NCBI GenBank assembly: GCA_020726505.1
Contig: JAHLEZ010000001.1
Location: 5,084,001-5,148,000, forward strand
Direction of reading: 5' to 3'
DNA length: 64,000 nucleotides
DNA from: Leptodontidium sp. MPI-SDFR-AT-0119
Lineage: Eukaryota; Ascomycota; Leotiomycetes; Helotiales; Leptodontidiaceae
A program made the position numbers and the translations under genes. The notes under the pieces were generated by a model that was not told the origin of the DNA, searched no databases, and saw nothing but the letters and a program-made list of their open reading frames with translations. Within the stretch, counting starts at the first letter, position 1. Every line of letters begins with the position of its first letter. This document shows positions 11,336 through 22,258 of the stretch, piece by piece.

Positions 11336-14300
11336 GGTGTAGAGGGTGTTTTCTTGCCAAGGGCATGAGGACATTGGGAATGGATTGGAAGGGATGGAAA
11401 AGTGCTGCATTTTTATTTCTGATTTCTTTAAATGTGTGGGTCTGACTGTTGTGGGTTGAGGGTTGAGGGTTGAGAGGCGGTGGATATGGGGATATGGGGA
11501 TATGGGGAGGGTGGGGTTGGTATGATGCGATGATGCGATGATACAGACATGAAAGGCAATCACACAGAGAGCAGATTGCATTGCGTTGGGCTGAGCTAGC
11601 CGAGTTAAACCTTTCTTGCTTTTACGTTTACGAAGACTTGAAAAAAAAAATACATGGATGATTTCTCTCACTCATACCCTTTTTCGCCCCCGTTTTTGGA
11701 TTGGCTTGTATTACCTGCTTACCTGCCCATCTGCTTGCTATCCTTTATGTGTAAGGTATTTTATTTTGCAGATTCACGTGACATGAGAAGGAGCAGGAGT
11801 GATTGGCTCAAGCTGTTTAAGGTAGGTAGGTAGTCAATAGAATGATTGAGGGGAGGGTGGGGCAGGGGAGTCTATATTATATATATATATATATAAGCCC
11901 CGCTTCCTAGGAAATGTGGTTGAAGTCAGGGAGGGAATCCGGGAGAGACTTGCTGTTTTGGTGTTTTGATTGATGGGTGGTGAGGATTTGGATTTGTGGA
12001 AGGATAGGATAGGGGGAAGGGGGGAGTGATTAGTTGACTGGGCGAGTGGGTGAGTGGAGGTTTTGGTTGGAGATGAGATGGGTGAGGTGCACTGTGAGCT
12101 TTGCTAGAGATGAAGGAGGAGGGAGGGGGTCGTTGAGAGGCGTGTTTTGTTGTCATTCCTCTCTTGTTTTTTGCTTTCGGTGATATTATTGGTGGTGGGT
12201 TTGTTGTCATTTCACACTCGTTTTATGTCCGTCTAGGTAATTCCTTTTTCATGTCAATCTTGATTTTTTTTTCTTTCTTCTACTTGGTAATGGCAATTTT
12301 ACCTCGCTTTAAGATGTATATATGTACATATACATATTTATTCACACCCATCCCATCCATCTCACCTCGTGGAAAGTCCTTTTTGGCTGTTGCTGTGCGT
12401 TGAAGAGGGCTAGGCAAAGGGGGGTTTGGGTGTTTATATATTACTTGGATGGCTGACACTGACTAGGGAAGATAGCTACGGCTGGTTGGACCTTTGGGCG
12501 GGGAAAGTCTTGTAGTGTATTTAGACTAAGTATTGCATGAAAAATGCAAACATTTCTTTGGTGAACGGGAAAAATATATTCTCTTTTGGTAGCTTTACCC
12601 TATCATTGGCTGTTCTGCTGTCATTCCATTAATACCCTTCTCTTCTTTTACCTCCAAAACGCAACACTCGTTTTCTTTCTGTTATTGCCATTGTGGACTT
12701 GTACGGTCGTCAGTATTTTCTGCAGAATTAATGAACATTACCTTCGGTGGATTGTGAGGAAGGAGTAGAAACGTCTGAGGGAGTGCTTCGGCACTGGGTC
12801 TTTAGGGAGGAGGGGGGTTCTTGTAGCAGAATTTTTGCATTGGAGGAAATGTGAGAAAGGAGTAGATGGTGAATCAGTGAAATGAAGTTAGGTTAGGGAT
12901 AGCAAATGGTGAATTGTTTGAGAAGAGGTGAAATTCTCAGCCCTAAATGGTGTTGTTCTGCCAAGAAAGAAATACGAAGCAAAGTTCTGCGAAAAGGCTG
13001 GCAATTTCGAGGACGGAGGATGGGAGTTGATATAAGCATCTCCAGTACTGTTATTAGGAGAAGGGATACAGAGAACGTAGAAGTTGATGGCTCCGGCTAT
13101 GGTGGGTTGCAAGTGGCGTCTGAAAAGTCGACTGGCGTTAGTTCTTTCGCCTCCAAGATTTGATTTATGAGATGAGTTCTCTCCTTTGGCTATTCTAGCG
13201 TTTAGCCGTTTGAGAATCTTTAGTTTGAGCGCTGAAGACATATATGTCGTTCTGTTTTGTTGTAGTTTTTGTCAATTACTCCGGTATTGTCAACCTCACA
13301 CGCTCAGTATCACAAGTAGACTACAGCAAGTAAAGACAAACATCAGGGTGCCATTGGAGTCAGAACAAGACTCCGCTAGATCAATTGATAAGGCTCATTG
13401 GAGAATAGAAAGGGCTGGTTTGAAGGAATTACGCACTGGCAATCCATTGGACGGAATATCTCGAGCCGCATCTGTTTTCTCCTGTTGCGTGGGACGAGAG
13501 TAGAGAAGCGTGTTGATGTACTTCACTAGGAAAGGGCAAAATGGGGCGAATGAAAGTTTAACATCGCTGGCTGAGAGCAGTTTTGTGCGATTTTTAATTC
13601 CAGTACCTGGCAGCTTAGAAGTGCGAAGTAATTTAAAAATTTACGATTTTGACATTCCGAAGGTGAAAATGGGGATAAAGGTATATATATTTCGGTTCAG
13701 GTATCAAATATTGATCTCATATAACGCAAAAGATGCTCCGAAGAGACCAGCGAGTGCTTCCTCTGACCGGTGTGAGTTTAAATGGTGTTTGGTCTCGTTT
13801 GATTCGTTAACTTTCTCGCTTCGATCGTTGACAAACGTTCTCACCCTCACTCTCTGACAGGTTGAGCTTGTTCAACGAAGCATAGAAATAGGTCCTGTCT
13901 TCCTGTTATCAAATTACTCGTCGGTGCTGTGAACATTCTTGAAAAGGTTACCGACCTGTCCAAGCAGGTTTGAACCAGCAACTGAGACAAATTAGTAACT
14001 TGAACATGACATTTTCGACCTATTTAATTACTTTGGACTGCCCCCGGGTCGTTTCAAGCGAATTGTAATAATAATACACAATTTGTGTTGTCAAGAAACA
14101 GTTAGGAGTTGAAGGCGCATTTAATGGAGGGCTGACAAGGCTCAAGTGTTTACTTCACCTCGCTTCGATATCCCGAGTCTTGGCGACACACATTTATGCA
14201 CTTTCAGACCGGTTAGAACTATGAGTCAATGCCTCTCAGATCATTTGACTATGACGCAATTGCTTTTTGTGTAGCCACATATATTGACAGCCTCATCTCA

Positions 14301-14854
14301 AGCCCATCGGAGAGAGAGGAAGGGTGTAGCTCGGCGATCGCCGAAACGCCTCTCATGGCGTCTATGGGGGCTGCATCTTTGAGTTTACTCTTCTATTCTA
14401 AGAGTTTCTTGAAGATTCAAGTCACATTACGTCGAACCAGATCCTCTCAATTGCTCTGAAATCCAGTTGAGGCCCCTCGGTGAGCAGTTCACTGAGACAT
14501 CAACAGCCTTGTGTGGCTTGTCTTCAGGACTTCGCCACGGAGCACAACATCTTGGCTTGACGCCACACCTCTTGATTCCTCATTCATCACCCATTTATCA
14601 CCAATCAGAGAATTGCTGATAGTAATGCAGTCTTTCGGGATTGGAAGCGGAGAGGGAAAAGCCAAGAGACGAGAAGCAAACTTTCCTTGGGCAAGGGAAG
14701 GCAACAATGGGCATAAGGCTGGAGGGATTGATCGAGTGGTTAAATAGTCCTGTCCATTCCCCTAATGTTGGAACTAAAATTTAAACGTCAATCTAAAGTG
14801 CTTATCTCACATCTTCCTTGTCCCACTATTGCTTCTTTTCATCAAGCGCAAGTC
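11336..14854. other. Intergenic, 3.5 kb
   Basis: The longest gene-poor stretch on the left half. It has short direct repeats after the GAD stop (GGTTGAG x3 at about 11455, GGGATAT x3 at about 11485), a (TA)n run near 11877-11895, and no ORF with family resemblance or paired splice sites. Small ORFs at 12906-13503 have poor composition. It may hold non-coding RNA, but nothing shows it. Confidence 0.5.
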
Positions 14855-17062
14855 ATGGATGCCGAGACACCCTCCGAAGTCAAGGCTGCAGAGCCTAGCG
14901 ACCACCATCCCCCAATCCCAACCTTCACTCATCGGCCCATTCAGCCGTCTAACTCCCCGTTTGTATCTCACAACGAGAATGCCACTATTCCTTTCCAACA
15001 GGATAGCCTAATCGTGGCGGTAACCATTCCGATTGAAAAGCCTGTTGAAACAGCCGAGCCTGGTATTTTGACCCCTCTCGAAACTCAAACCCTCGCTGAC
15101 AGCCCATCCAGATAAAGACGTTGTGACTATTCCACAACTTAGACCTCTTAGTGATGAAGATGCACATGAATTGGGCCTACCACCGCTAAATTTCAAACCA
15201 TTCATGTTGCGACGATGGTTTTTGTGCTCCAGCCTTGCATTCAACCTGCTCATCCTTGGCCTTATGATAACCCTACTGTTCAAACCACAATTTAAAGTAC
15301 TTAATCAATGGGGATACTTCTTCATCCAGATCTTTCCCGCCGTGGTTGGCACTATCACAGCATCCTTCCTACGAGGAATCACCGTAACTCTGAGCCGAAT
15401 TACGCCATTTATTCTCTGCGCCGCTCCAACAGGATCCACGGCCGGCAAAACGATCCTACGAGAATACTTCCCTGACCCAAGTATCAGGGACGCCTTTAGA
15501 ACGGAAAACTTTATCCTCAGTTATGCCTGGATCTTGTTCATTTTTGGCAGTTTCATCCTCGGCTTTAAAGCAAGTTTGCTAAATACAGACATGACCGAAG
15601 GTTACCGGGAGGCAATCGTCGCTACATGGGCCTTGTATCCACTGATTTGTATCTACTCCTTCATAGCCTTGTTCATGGTGGCTGTGATCCTGAAATTAGA
15701 ATTGGCCGGTTCGACAGGACTCCGTTGGGACCCAGTCTCGCTTGCAGATCACTTAGTCTTATTTCGACACTCGAACTTCTTGAGATTTTTCGAAGGGACA
15801 GATATGGCGGACAGAGATTCGATGTCTAACGTCTTGAGTGGCCGTCCGTTGAGATTGGGATACTGGATAAGAGTCGATGGGGCTAATAACACTTGCTGGC
15901 ATGGATTTGGGCTGCTCGAAAGTGACATCAATGAATTGGAGTCTAGAATTCAACCTGGGGCTACGAGGAAATGTAAGTACACAACAAGTATCTTGAAAAA
16001 AGATTTTGGCTGACAGGATTGACAGTATCTCACGAATCTGCCCAAAACCTTCGGTATCGCTCGACGTATACAAACATGAAACGAGTATCGATGTACATCT
16101 GGACAACAATCGCCTTTGTGCTCTGTGGACTATTCATAGCGGCGCTGATCACCGACATGGTTGACGGATACTATATACCATTCCCAGCAAACTTGGCAGC
16201 TTTCTTGTTCCAATTCGTTCTCACTTTTATTGTTTCGCAGTTCACGTGGTTCTGGGAGGATTTGGATCTGTTCACTCGATCCACACAACCATTCATGCAC
16301 AGCGACTCTCCTCAACCAGCGGCGGAGAATCTACTACTCGACTACAATTGTGCTCTTCCGTATATTGTCACCTATACAGCCTTGACCAACAGACACTGGA
16401 AAGTGGCCAGGATATCCGCACTGGCCCCACTTCAACGTCTTCTGCCAATTCTAGTCGGCGGTAGTATCTCAGTCGTCGACAACGGAGACTATACATGCAC
16501 ATGCTCGGCCTCACTTCCACTCTTCATAGTCATCATCATCTGGCTCTTCGTCTATGTCATTCTCATCCCGTACGAAATACTGGAAGCGGGGTATAAGCGC
16601 CATCTACCCCGCAACTATTGTTCTATAGCCGATATAATCTCCTGGACATACGCAAGTAAACTTCTCAATGAGGAAAGTCTACTTGAAATTGACCTGGAAG
16701 ATGAGGAAAAGAGGGATCGGTGGTATTTCCAAGCGAAGATTCAAGTGGCTTGTAAGAAATATTTGTTTGGGATGTATAAGTCAAGCACGCGGAATGATGT
16801 TTATTGTATGGGTATTGACGAGGATTCGACGGATGCTAATTCGATATCGCCGCCTGATGTGAGGGAGTTGTCGTGGTTGCCTGGTGTGAGAAGAAGGAGT
16901 CGGATTGGTGATGGAGGAGAGAAGGGAGAGGCTGAACAGGAGGGGTTTGACGTTTCTGCAGATCCGAGATGGACTTTTCTTTTGGATGTTAAGGCGGAGA
17001 GTAATACTGCTGATATGAATGCTGTGCCAGAGGTACGGCAAGAGGGACAAGAGGAAGCTTGA
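14855..17062 (+). CDS. DUF3433-type multi-pass membrane protein
   Basis: A fungal membrane protein of unknown role in two similar halves. Three exons: 14855..15062, 15112..15972 and 16026..17062, giving 701 residues. Both introns share one architecture: a CTGAC branch about 11 nt before the acceptor, with a decoy CAG skipped just after the branch. Using either decoy breaks the frame or creates a stop. The first 70 residues are Pro/Ser-rich and probably cytosolic. Helices lie near residues 105-127, 140-160, 203-225 and 238-262, with a second group after about residue 360 (IWTTIAFVLCGLFIAALI, LAAFLFQFVLTFIVSQF, LFIVIIIWLFVYVILI). The tail is acidic. The family is usually plasma-membrane annotated; function is not established. 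Confidence 0.8.
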
Positions 17063-17229
17063 TACTGGAGGGTTTGCTTGCTGCTCATAGATTTCGATTG
17101 ATTCCGTTTTAGAAGCACTGCTATTTAATTTCAATAGATATCAGCCAATACAAAACTTCATGACCGATTCCTGGCTAGAGATAGAATTGCATTTTTTGAC
17201 GCCTTCTCGGAAAACCAGAATACTCTGAA

Positions 17230-18111
17230 TCATTGAACGTCCCACAATATCTTCGCATTGTCTCGAAAGAGCTTCTTCTGTAAATCTTCATCCCCATTGC
17301 ACCATTCCAAACACTTCTCCATGAAAAGCTTTGCATCGTATCCCTTCGACTGCGTATGCGGCCAATCCGAAGCAAACACAACTCCATCTCCATTCCGCAT
17401 GCTCAACAACGATTTCACCAACACCTCCAAATCATTGAACTCCGGATCTTTGGAGAAGATATACGGTGCCGAGATTTTAGCATACACACTAGGATCTTCC
17501 ATCATCTTTTGCAGCGAATCCCAGCCTGCCTCCTTCGTCGTGTCCAAAGGTAGCGAGGCTGGGGAACCGAAATGCTCCAGCACGATCTTGACCCCGAGTT
17601 CCGATACCAGGGGTTGAACGTGATCAAGCATTGCCATATCAGCATAAAGCCCAATAGACCAAGTATTCATCGGTCTCAGCTTTTCAGCATATTTGAGTAA
17701 AGCGGTCTGGATCTCAGCTTTCGACAACTTGGTTCCAGTTGATCTGAGATTTAACCGTACCCCGCGAACACCGAGGGCATGCCATTGCTGAAGAGTCTGA
17801 GAGTCGATATTATCTGGATCGAAAGCAACGACGCCTCGACTTCTACTTGGTTCGACTTCTTTCAGAGCGTTTATAATCCACGTGTTGTCGTTTCCATAGG
17901 TGCTGACTTGGACGAATACCATGTTAGGCAAGCCAAGGTGCGAGGCGTTGGATAGAGCCCCTGCCATTGTGCCTTCGTGGGGAATTCTGGGGATGCCATT
18001 GGGAAATGGATATTTCTTGGGCTCGATGACATGGATATGGCTGTCCCACGACCCTTCTGGGGGGTTGTAAGTTGGTGAAGAGGTGAGGTGTCGATGTGCG
18101 TTGATAGACAT
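17230..18111 (-). CDS. Amidohydrolase-2 family metal-dependent hydrolase
   Basis: A single-exon TIM-barrel hydrolase of about 293 residues from the ATG at 18111; a longer frame opens at 18171, but MSINAHRHL is the likelier start. The fold resembles 2-pyrone-4,6-dicarboxylate lactonase and related carboxylate hydrolases. WDSHIHV near residue 20 supplies the HxH metal pair, LEHFG the mid-barrel histidine, and FASDWPHT near residue 250 the C-terminal aspartate and histidine of the active site. The substrate cannot be set; lactones or aromatic-derived acids are typical for the family. It is transcribed divergently from the D-2-hydroxyacid dehydrogenase across about 535 bp, so the two may be co-regulated. 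A pseudoenzyme is unlikely, since the metal residues are present. Confidence 0.8.
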   Translation of the reverse strand: MSINAHRHLTSSPTYNPPEGSWDSHIHVIEPKKYPFPNGIPRIPHEGTMAGALSNASHLGLPNMVFVQVSTYGNDNTWIINALKEVEPSRSRGVVAFDPDNIDSQTLQQWHALGVRGVRLNLRSTGTKLSKAEIQTALLKYAEKLRPMNTWSIGLYADMAMLDHVQPLVSELGVKIVLEHFGSPASLPLDTTKEAGWDSLQKMMEDPSVYAKISAPYIFSKDPEFNDLEVLVKSLLSMRNGDGVVFASDWPHTQSKGYDAKLFMEKCLEWCNGDEDLQKKLFRDNAKILWDVQ

Positions 18112-18646
18112 TTTGAGGATGGTTGTGTGTCGAGTTCTGATTCTGATCACTCGGAGAAACTTGGGGGGCAAATTCGACGAATGTGTATCCTTGATATATG
18201 GACTATACTCCCAGTGGGGATATAACTGACTGGTGTGGCATTCAAGGGTGGGATGTCGAGGTGAGTTGGGAAGACTGCTGAATGGATTAAAAGAGGGTGG
18301 TTGAAAAGTGGGTCTCGGTCAACTTCCGGGGTTGCTTGCCGGAAAGGAGACTTTTAAGCGAACTGTATTTGTTTGTTGACAACCAGCTGAGAACCTCCGC
18401 TTTCTCAGATAGATTCTTTGCGGGAGTGGCTTTTAATACCGGTTTTAAATTGGGCACTTTTGGCAATCTTGGAGCCATTGATGCAGCCCCTCTACGACTG
18501 ATTCTGACATTATTTGTGCCCTGGTCTCCGAAAGCGCTCTCCTGAGCGAACTGCGGCCTCGCGAAGTTGTCAGCATATTTACGCACCTTTGTCTTTTGTC
18601 AAATGAGCCACCCACACTTGAGTATATTCTCCCATCGGTTCGCAAA
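18112..18646. promoter_or_regulatory. Divergent promoter region
   Basis: This 535-bp spacer separates the amidohydrolase (minus) from the dehydrogenase (plus). Two overlapping small ORFs on opposite strands (about 18287-18586) lack support. No CGG-N-CCG Zn2Cys6 site is obvious by eye. Confidence 0.5.
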
Positions 18647-19822
18647 ATGCCCCTCAAGATACCTCGAGGCTTCTTTCCTATATTTCTGCGACGAAGTATG
18701 GCGACACGGTCTACATCCCAGGTCAGACGGCCAGCGCTTGCCATTCTCGACGACTACCTAGATACATCAGCACCTCATTTTGCTGATATTCCACCTTCAC
18801 AGCTGGAAATCACTATGTTTAAAGATACCATTGTGCCAAGCGATGCCGCTGAAACTGCCCGTCTTGTTGAACGACTCCGTCCCTTCGACATGATCTCCAC
18901 CATCCGTGAACGCACGGCATTCCCTGGCTCACTGTTGCGTCAGCTTCCCAATTTGAAGCTGCTGCTAGCAACGGGTACTCAGTTTGAGATGTTCGATCTC
19001 AAAGCAGCCCAAGAGCTAGGAATCACCGTGGTTGCAGCTCCTGGACTCGGCCGAACTGATCAGTCAGGGGCAAATCGTCCTAATATCAAGAAAGGAAGCA
19101 TGCATCCAACGACGCAGCATACATGGGCTTTGATACTGGCACTTGCTCGCAATATTGCCGCCGATGATGCGGTGCTGAAGAACAGTACAGGTTGGCAGAG
19201 CCGTCTTGCAATTGGGCTACCTGGATCGACATTGGGCGTTGTCGGTCTGGGACGGCTAGGTGCTGCTGTGGCTCGAGTTGCTCACCTCGCTTGGGGAATG
19301 GAAGTGGTTTGCTGGAGTGAGAATTTAACGCAAAAGAAAGCAGACGAGACGGCAGTCTCTGTCGGACTGTCCCCTGACAGCGGAATTGGAGGTGGCAAAA
19401 CTTTCCAGGTGGTGCAAAAGCAACAGCTCTTTCGTACCGCACATGTTGTGAGCTTGCATTATGTCTTGAGTGATCGTTCGCGGGGTATTGTTGGATCAGA
19501 GGAACTCGCTCAGATGAAGAGATCTTCAATACTTGTTAATTCGTCTCGTGGGCCGCTGATTGACCAAGACGCCTTGATCAAAACTTTGGAGAATGGCAGA
19601 ATTCGAGGAGCTGCGTTGGATGTTTTTGACGTTGAGCCACTTCCAGCTGGAAGTCCCTGGAGGAGGAGTAATTATTGGGGCGTTGATGGGCGCTCAGTGG
19701 TTCTGACTACTCCGCATATGGGATATGTTGATGATGGGTTGATGAATGCTTGGTATGCCGAGACTGCAGAGAATGTTGAGCGCTGGCTTAGAGGGCAAGA
19801 GGTGCTCCACAGGTTAGCCTGA
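18647..19822 (+). CDS. D-isomer-specific 2-hydroxyacid dehydrogenase
   Basis: An NAD(P)-dependent oxidoreductase interconverting 2-keto acids and D-2-hydroxy acids (phosphoglycerate dehydrogenase-like superfamily). Single exon, 391 residues from the ATG at 18647 or 374 from 18698. The 17-residue N-terminal stretch, MPLKIPRGFFPIFLRRS, is basic and amphipathic and could be a mitochondrial presequence. The Rossmann glycine motif GVVGLGRLG lies near residue 200. Catalytic Arg and Glu are in NSSRGPLID and DVFDVEPLP, and the catalytic His in TTPHMGY. Between the lid and the Rossmann domain the text PNIKKGSMHPTTQHTW is somewhat longer than usual. The substrate is unknown. It pairs divergently with the amidohydrolase. 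Confidence 0.85.
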   Translation: MPLKIPRGFFPIFLRRSMATRSTSQVRRPALAILDDYLDTSAPHFADIPPSQLEITMFKDTIVPSDAAETARLVERLRPFDMISTIRERTAFPGSLLRQLPNLKLLLATGTQFEMFDLKAAQELGITVVAAPGLGRTDQSGANRPNIKKGSMHPTTQHTWALILALARNIAADDAVLKNSTGWQSRLAIGLPGSTLGVVGLGRLGAAVARVAHLAWGMEVVCWSENLTQKKADETAVSVGLSPDSGIGGGKTFQVVQKQQLFRTAHVVSLHYVLSDRSRGIVGSEELAQMKRSSILVNSSRGPLIDQDALIKTLENGRIRGAALDVFDVEPLPAGSPWRRSNYWGVDGRSVVLTTPHMGYVDDGLMNAWYAETAENVERWLRGQEVLHRLA

Positions 19823-20283
19823 GTATACATTACGCTGTGTTGCTGATATTTAGCTGGCCCCAATATGAGCTGTCATGTTGTATCAAATATAAAGTAATGC
19901 TCTCTGTGAACGTTCTGAAATGATCGTCTTGGGTCTCCCTTCGCCGCCTAACAAAAAAATACAAGTCTCTGAAGTAGCTTGTAATTTAAGTATGTCCTGC
20001 AATAATCCGTAGCCTGCTCCTCTAATGCCTTGAGGCCAAACGATTTACTTTCCCTGGCCCTTTTACACTCTGCAAAGCAAAAGCTTCGAATGTTGGTATC
20101 TCACGAGAAGAAGAAGAGAATTTCTTCGTCGCAAGCAAAAGATTCATGCTCTGCGGTTCAAAGTATTCCTGAGGCCAGCGAAGTTCCTTCCACTAGTATT
20201 CACTTGCTTTGTTTTCTAGTGCCCTTCTGAATGTTTGTGATAGCCCACTATGAAAATAAAACAAGCGACTACAGACAATCAAA
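19823..20283. other. Intergenic, holding copy A of a dispersed repeat
   Basis: No gene. It contains one copy of a 32-bp sequence that recurs at 24101-24133. Confidence 0.6.
19902..19933 (+). repeat. Dispersed direct repeat, copy A
   Basis: This 32-bp stretch beginning CTCTGTGAACG matches 24101-24133 in the same orientation. Apart from one indel, the differences are all T/C transitions (four), which is what RIP-type decay leaves between old copies. Weaker transition-type similarity continues for about 20 bp on the right. Confidence 0.65.
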
Positions 20284-21289
20284 ATGCCAAGGAAGCCAGG
20301 GATCTCGCTGACCCGCACCCCGGTGCACGGACGCTGGGAAGTATCTAAAGTGATAGGATCCCCACCAATCCTCATCTCATCTCATCTCATCTCACACACA
20401 CAAGGCCGGCCCAAGAACCTCTGGTCCTTCAATTCACATCGATATGCCGCCATTAATGAATCTAAGTGGATTCTACTCCCCGGCCCTTCTCGCATGTTTG
20501 AAGAGCCATTACGGCTCTCCAAGGAGCCCTTGGCTGTTGGAGGATCGGGTCAAGTCTACAAGGCAAGATCGAAAGCGGGACAGCGATTCTTGGTCAAATT
20601 AGCAAGTACTCTCTCGTTCCTAACCTATCTTGATCTCTGACTAATTTTTCGGAAAGTACAAACCGTACAGCAAAGATGAGTTAGCATGGGATCGAGCATT
20701 GTTATTGAGGAAGGGGGTACAAGTTTCGGATGCCGATCTCAATTATTACTTCAACCCATGGCATCGGGAGAGTCGCGCTTATGAGCGCATTGATGAATGT
20801 GTCAAAGGCTCGGCAAGGTCATTCTTCCCAGAGTATTTTGGAGCTGCAAAGCTCCCATACTCATGCTGTCCCAAACCATGGCGTTGGGCCTACCCTGACC
20901 AGGGCGATGTTTGCATGGTTATTCTCGAGTTACCGGATCAACGACAGCCCTGTCAAGATGAGCATGATCTGCGATTGAGCGATGAATCACTCATATCAGC
21001 TAAGAAACTCCATGCTGATTCGATGGACCCTGAATACATCCACATCTTCATTCACCTCTGCGAAATGGTTGAAACCTTACACCAAGCGAAGATCATTCAC
21101 GCTGATCTAAAAGAAGACAATCTTATTGACTTTGCGATCGGAGGGCGGCCGGTACTACTTGACTTCAGTATTTCTTGGACATACTCAGACAACATACCTT
21201 GTCTTGAGCCTTTCAGGAGGACGCCCCGGACCTTCGAAGAGCGAAGAATTGGGGATCTCTATGGCATTGAATACATGGTGCTTTCGTAG
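20284..21289 (+). CDS. Protein kinase-like protein with a GC-AG intron
   Basis: A kinase-fold protein of about 316 residues. Exons 20284..20601 and 20657..21289. The intron uses a GCAAGT donor, with a CTGAC/ACTAAT branch and an AAG acceptor. The GT six bases away (20606) would introduce a stop, whereas the GC donor gives LVKL|YKPYSKDELAW in frame. The glycine-loop (AVGGSGQVYKA) and the VxK lysine (FLVKL) are present. HADLKEDNL supplies the catalytic Asp and Asn, and LLDFS replaces the usual DFG with DFS. It ends soon after the activation segment, so the C-lobe is short. It may be a truncated or atypical kinase, or the donor GTAGGT at 21286 may lead to an unseen exon. A (CTCAT)n run near 20374 encodes part of exon 1. 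Confidence 0.6.
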
Positions 21290-22258
21290 GTTTGCCCCCG
21301 TCCTATCCTCTTTCTTCAGATCGATGGCTGATTCAACAGCAGGGAGAGTAAGAGCTCTAGTGAGAAGCAGTTCTTAAGGAAAAAGCTTCCAAATGCGTCA
21401 GACTGCCAACGTTGTGCGAACTTGATGAGGGAGATAACTTCTGCGTGATGTGGTGAATGGAGCGCAAGCATGATGCCAAAGGGCGATCCTAGGAGTGGTT
21501 GTTTTGATGATGCCCGAGACTTCTCTGCAGATATGACGGCATTTCCCAGGCCAAAAGCTGCAATCACTGAAGGAGAACTTCTTCAGGAAGCAAGGGGGGA
21601 ACCCTTAGATCGAAAGCCTGGGTTGAGGGTTGGTTGTACGTGAAGTGGATTCAAGACTTCCTTAGAAAACAGTCAGCCATGGAACAATTGCTCATTTCAT
21701 TCGTGTATTACTACTCTGATTTCAATGTGACTATCAATTAATAATGGGTTCTTTGCCGTACAGTTCATGCGAGGAACATTAGCAGGCCAGCGCCGCTTGC
21801 CCCTTTCTGCGCGTGTCCGGGCTACTTTGTCCGGCGTCGAGCGTAGCTTTTTCGACGTTTCCTCGTCTTACGTATGCTCGTTATCTTTCTATATCTCATG
21901 GAAAGGTGCAAAGGTGGAAGGTTAAGCGACCTCAAGTTGATACATGTCGCCAATTTCGTAACTTTTATCCGTTCTACTGTGTTCAAGATACGTTGACAGA
22001 GCCGCAGAAAAAAACGGGCCAAAATTAGTCATTATCGTAGGCTGTAGGCTACTTAAACATACGGATTGCTCCAAATCGAAGTGCTTGCCAGGGTTGATAA
22101 ATAAAAGACTTCGACAAGACGCTTTGAGGTCTCAGTGGAGTTGCATCTGCTTCCGGTCCAACGAAGCCTCTCCAAGAACTAACGCCCGCTTCAAGGTCTT
22201 CGGTCGTTCAGGATCCAGATCTCTGATCTCGGGATTCGATAGTACGTTTAATGCCTGT
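21290..22258. other. Intergenic, about 1 kb
   Basis: Nothing recognisable. Small ORFs on both strands look random. Confidence 0.5.

Noticed and set aside
13958..13980. tRNA T-loop-like GGTTTGAACC
   Set aside because: No 5-bp stem or acceptor and anticodon arms can be built around it.
18287..18586. Two overlapping ORFs on opposite strands
   Set aside because: No domain, no splice partners; lies in a divergent promoter.
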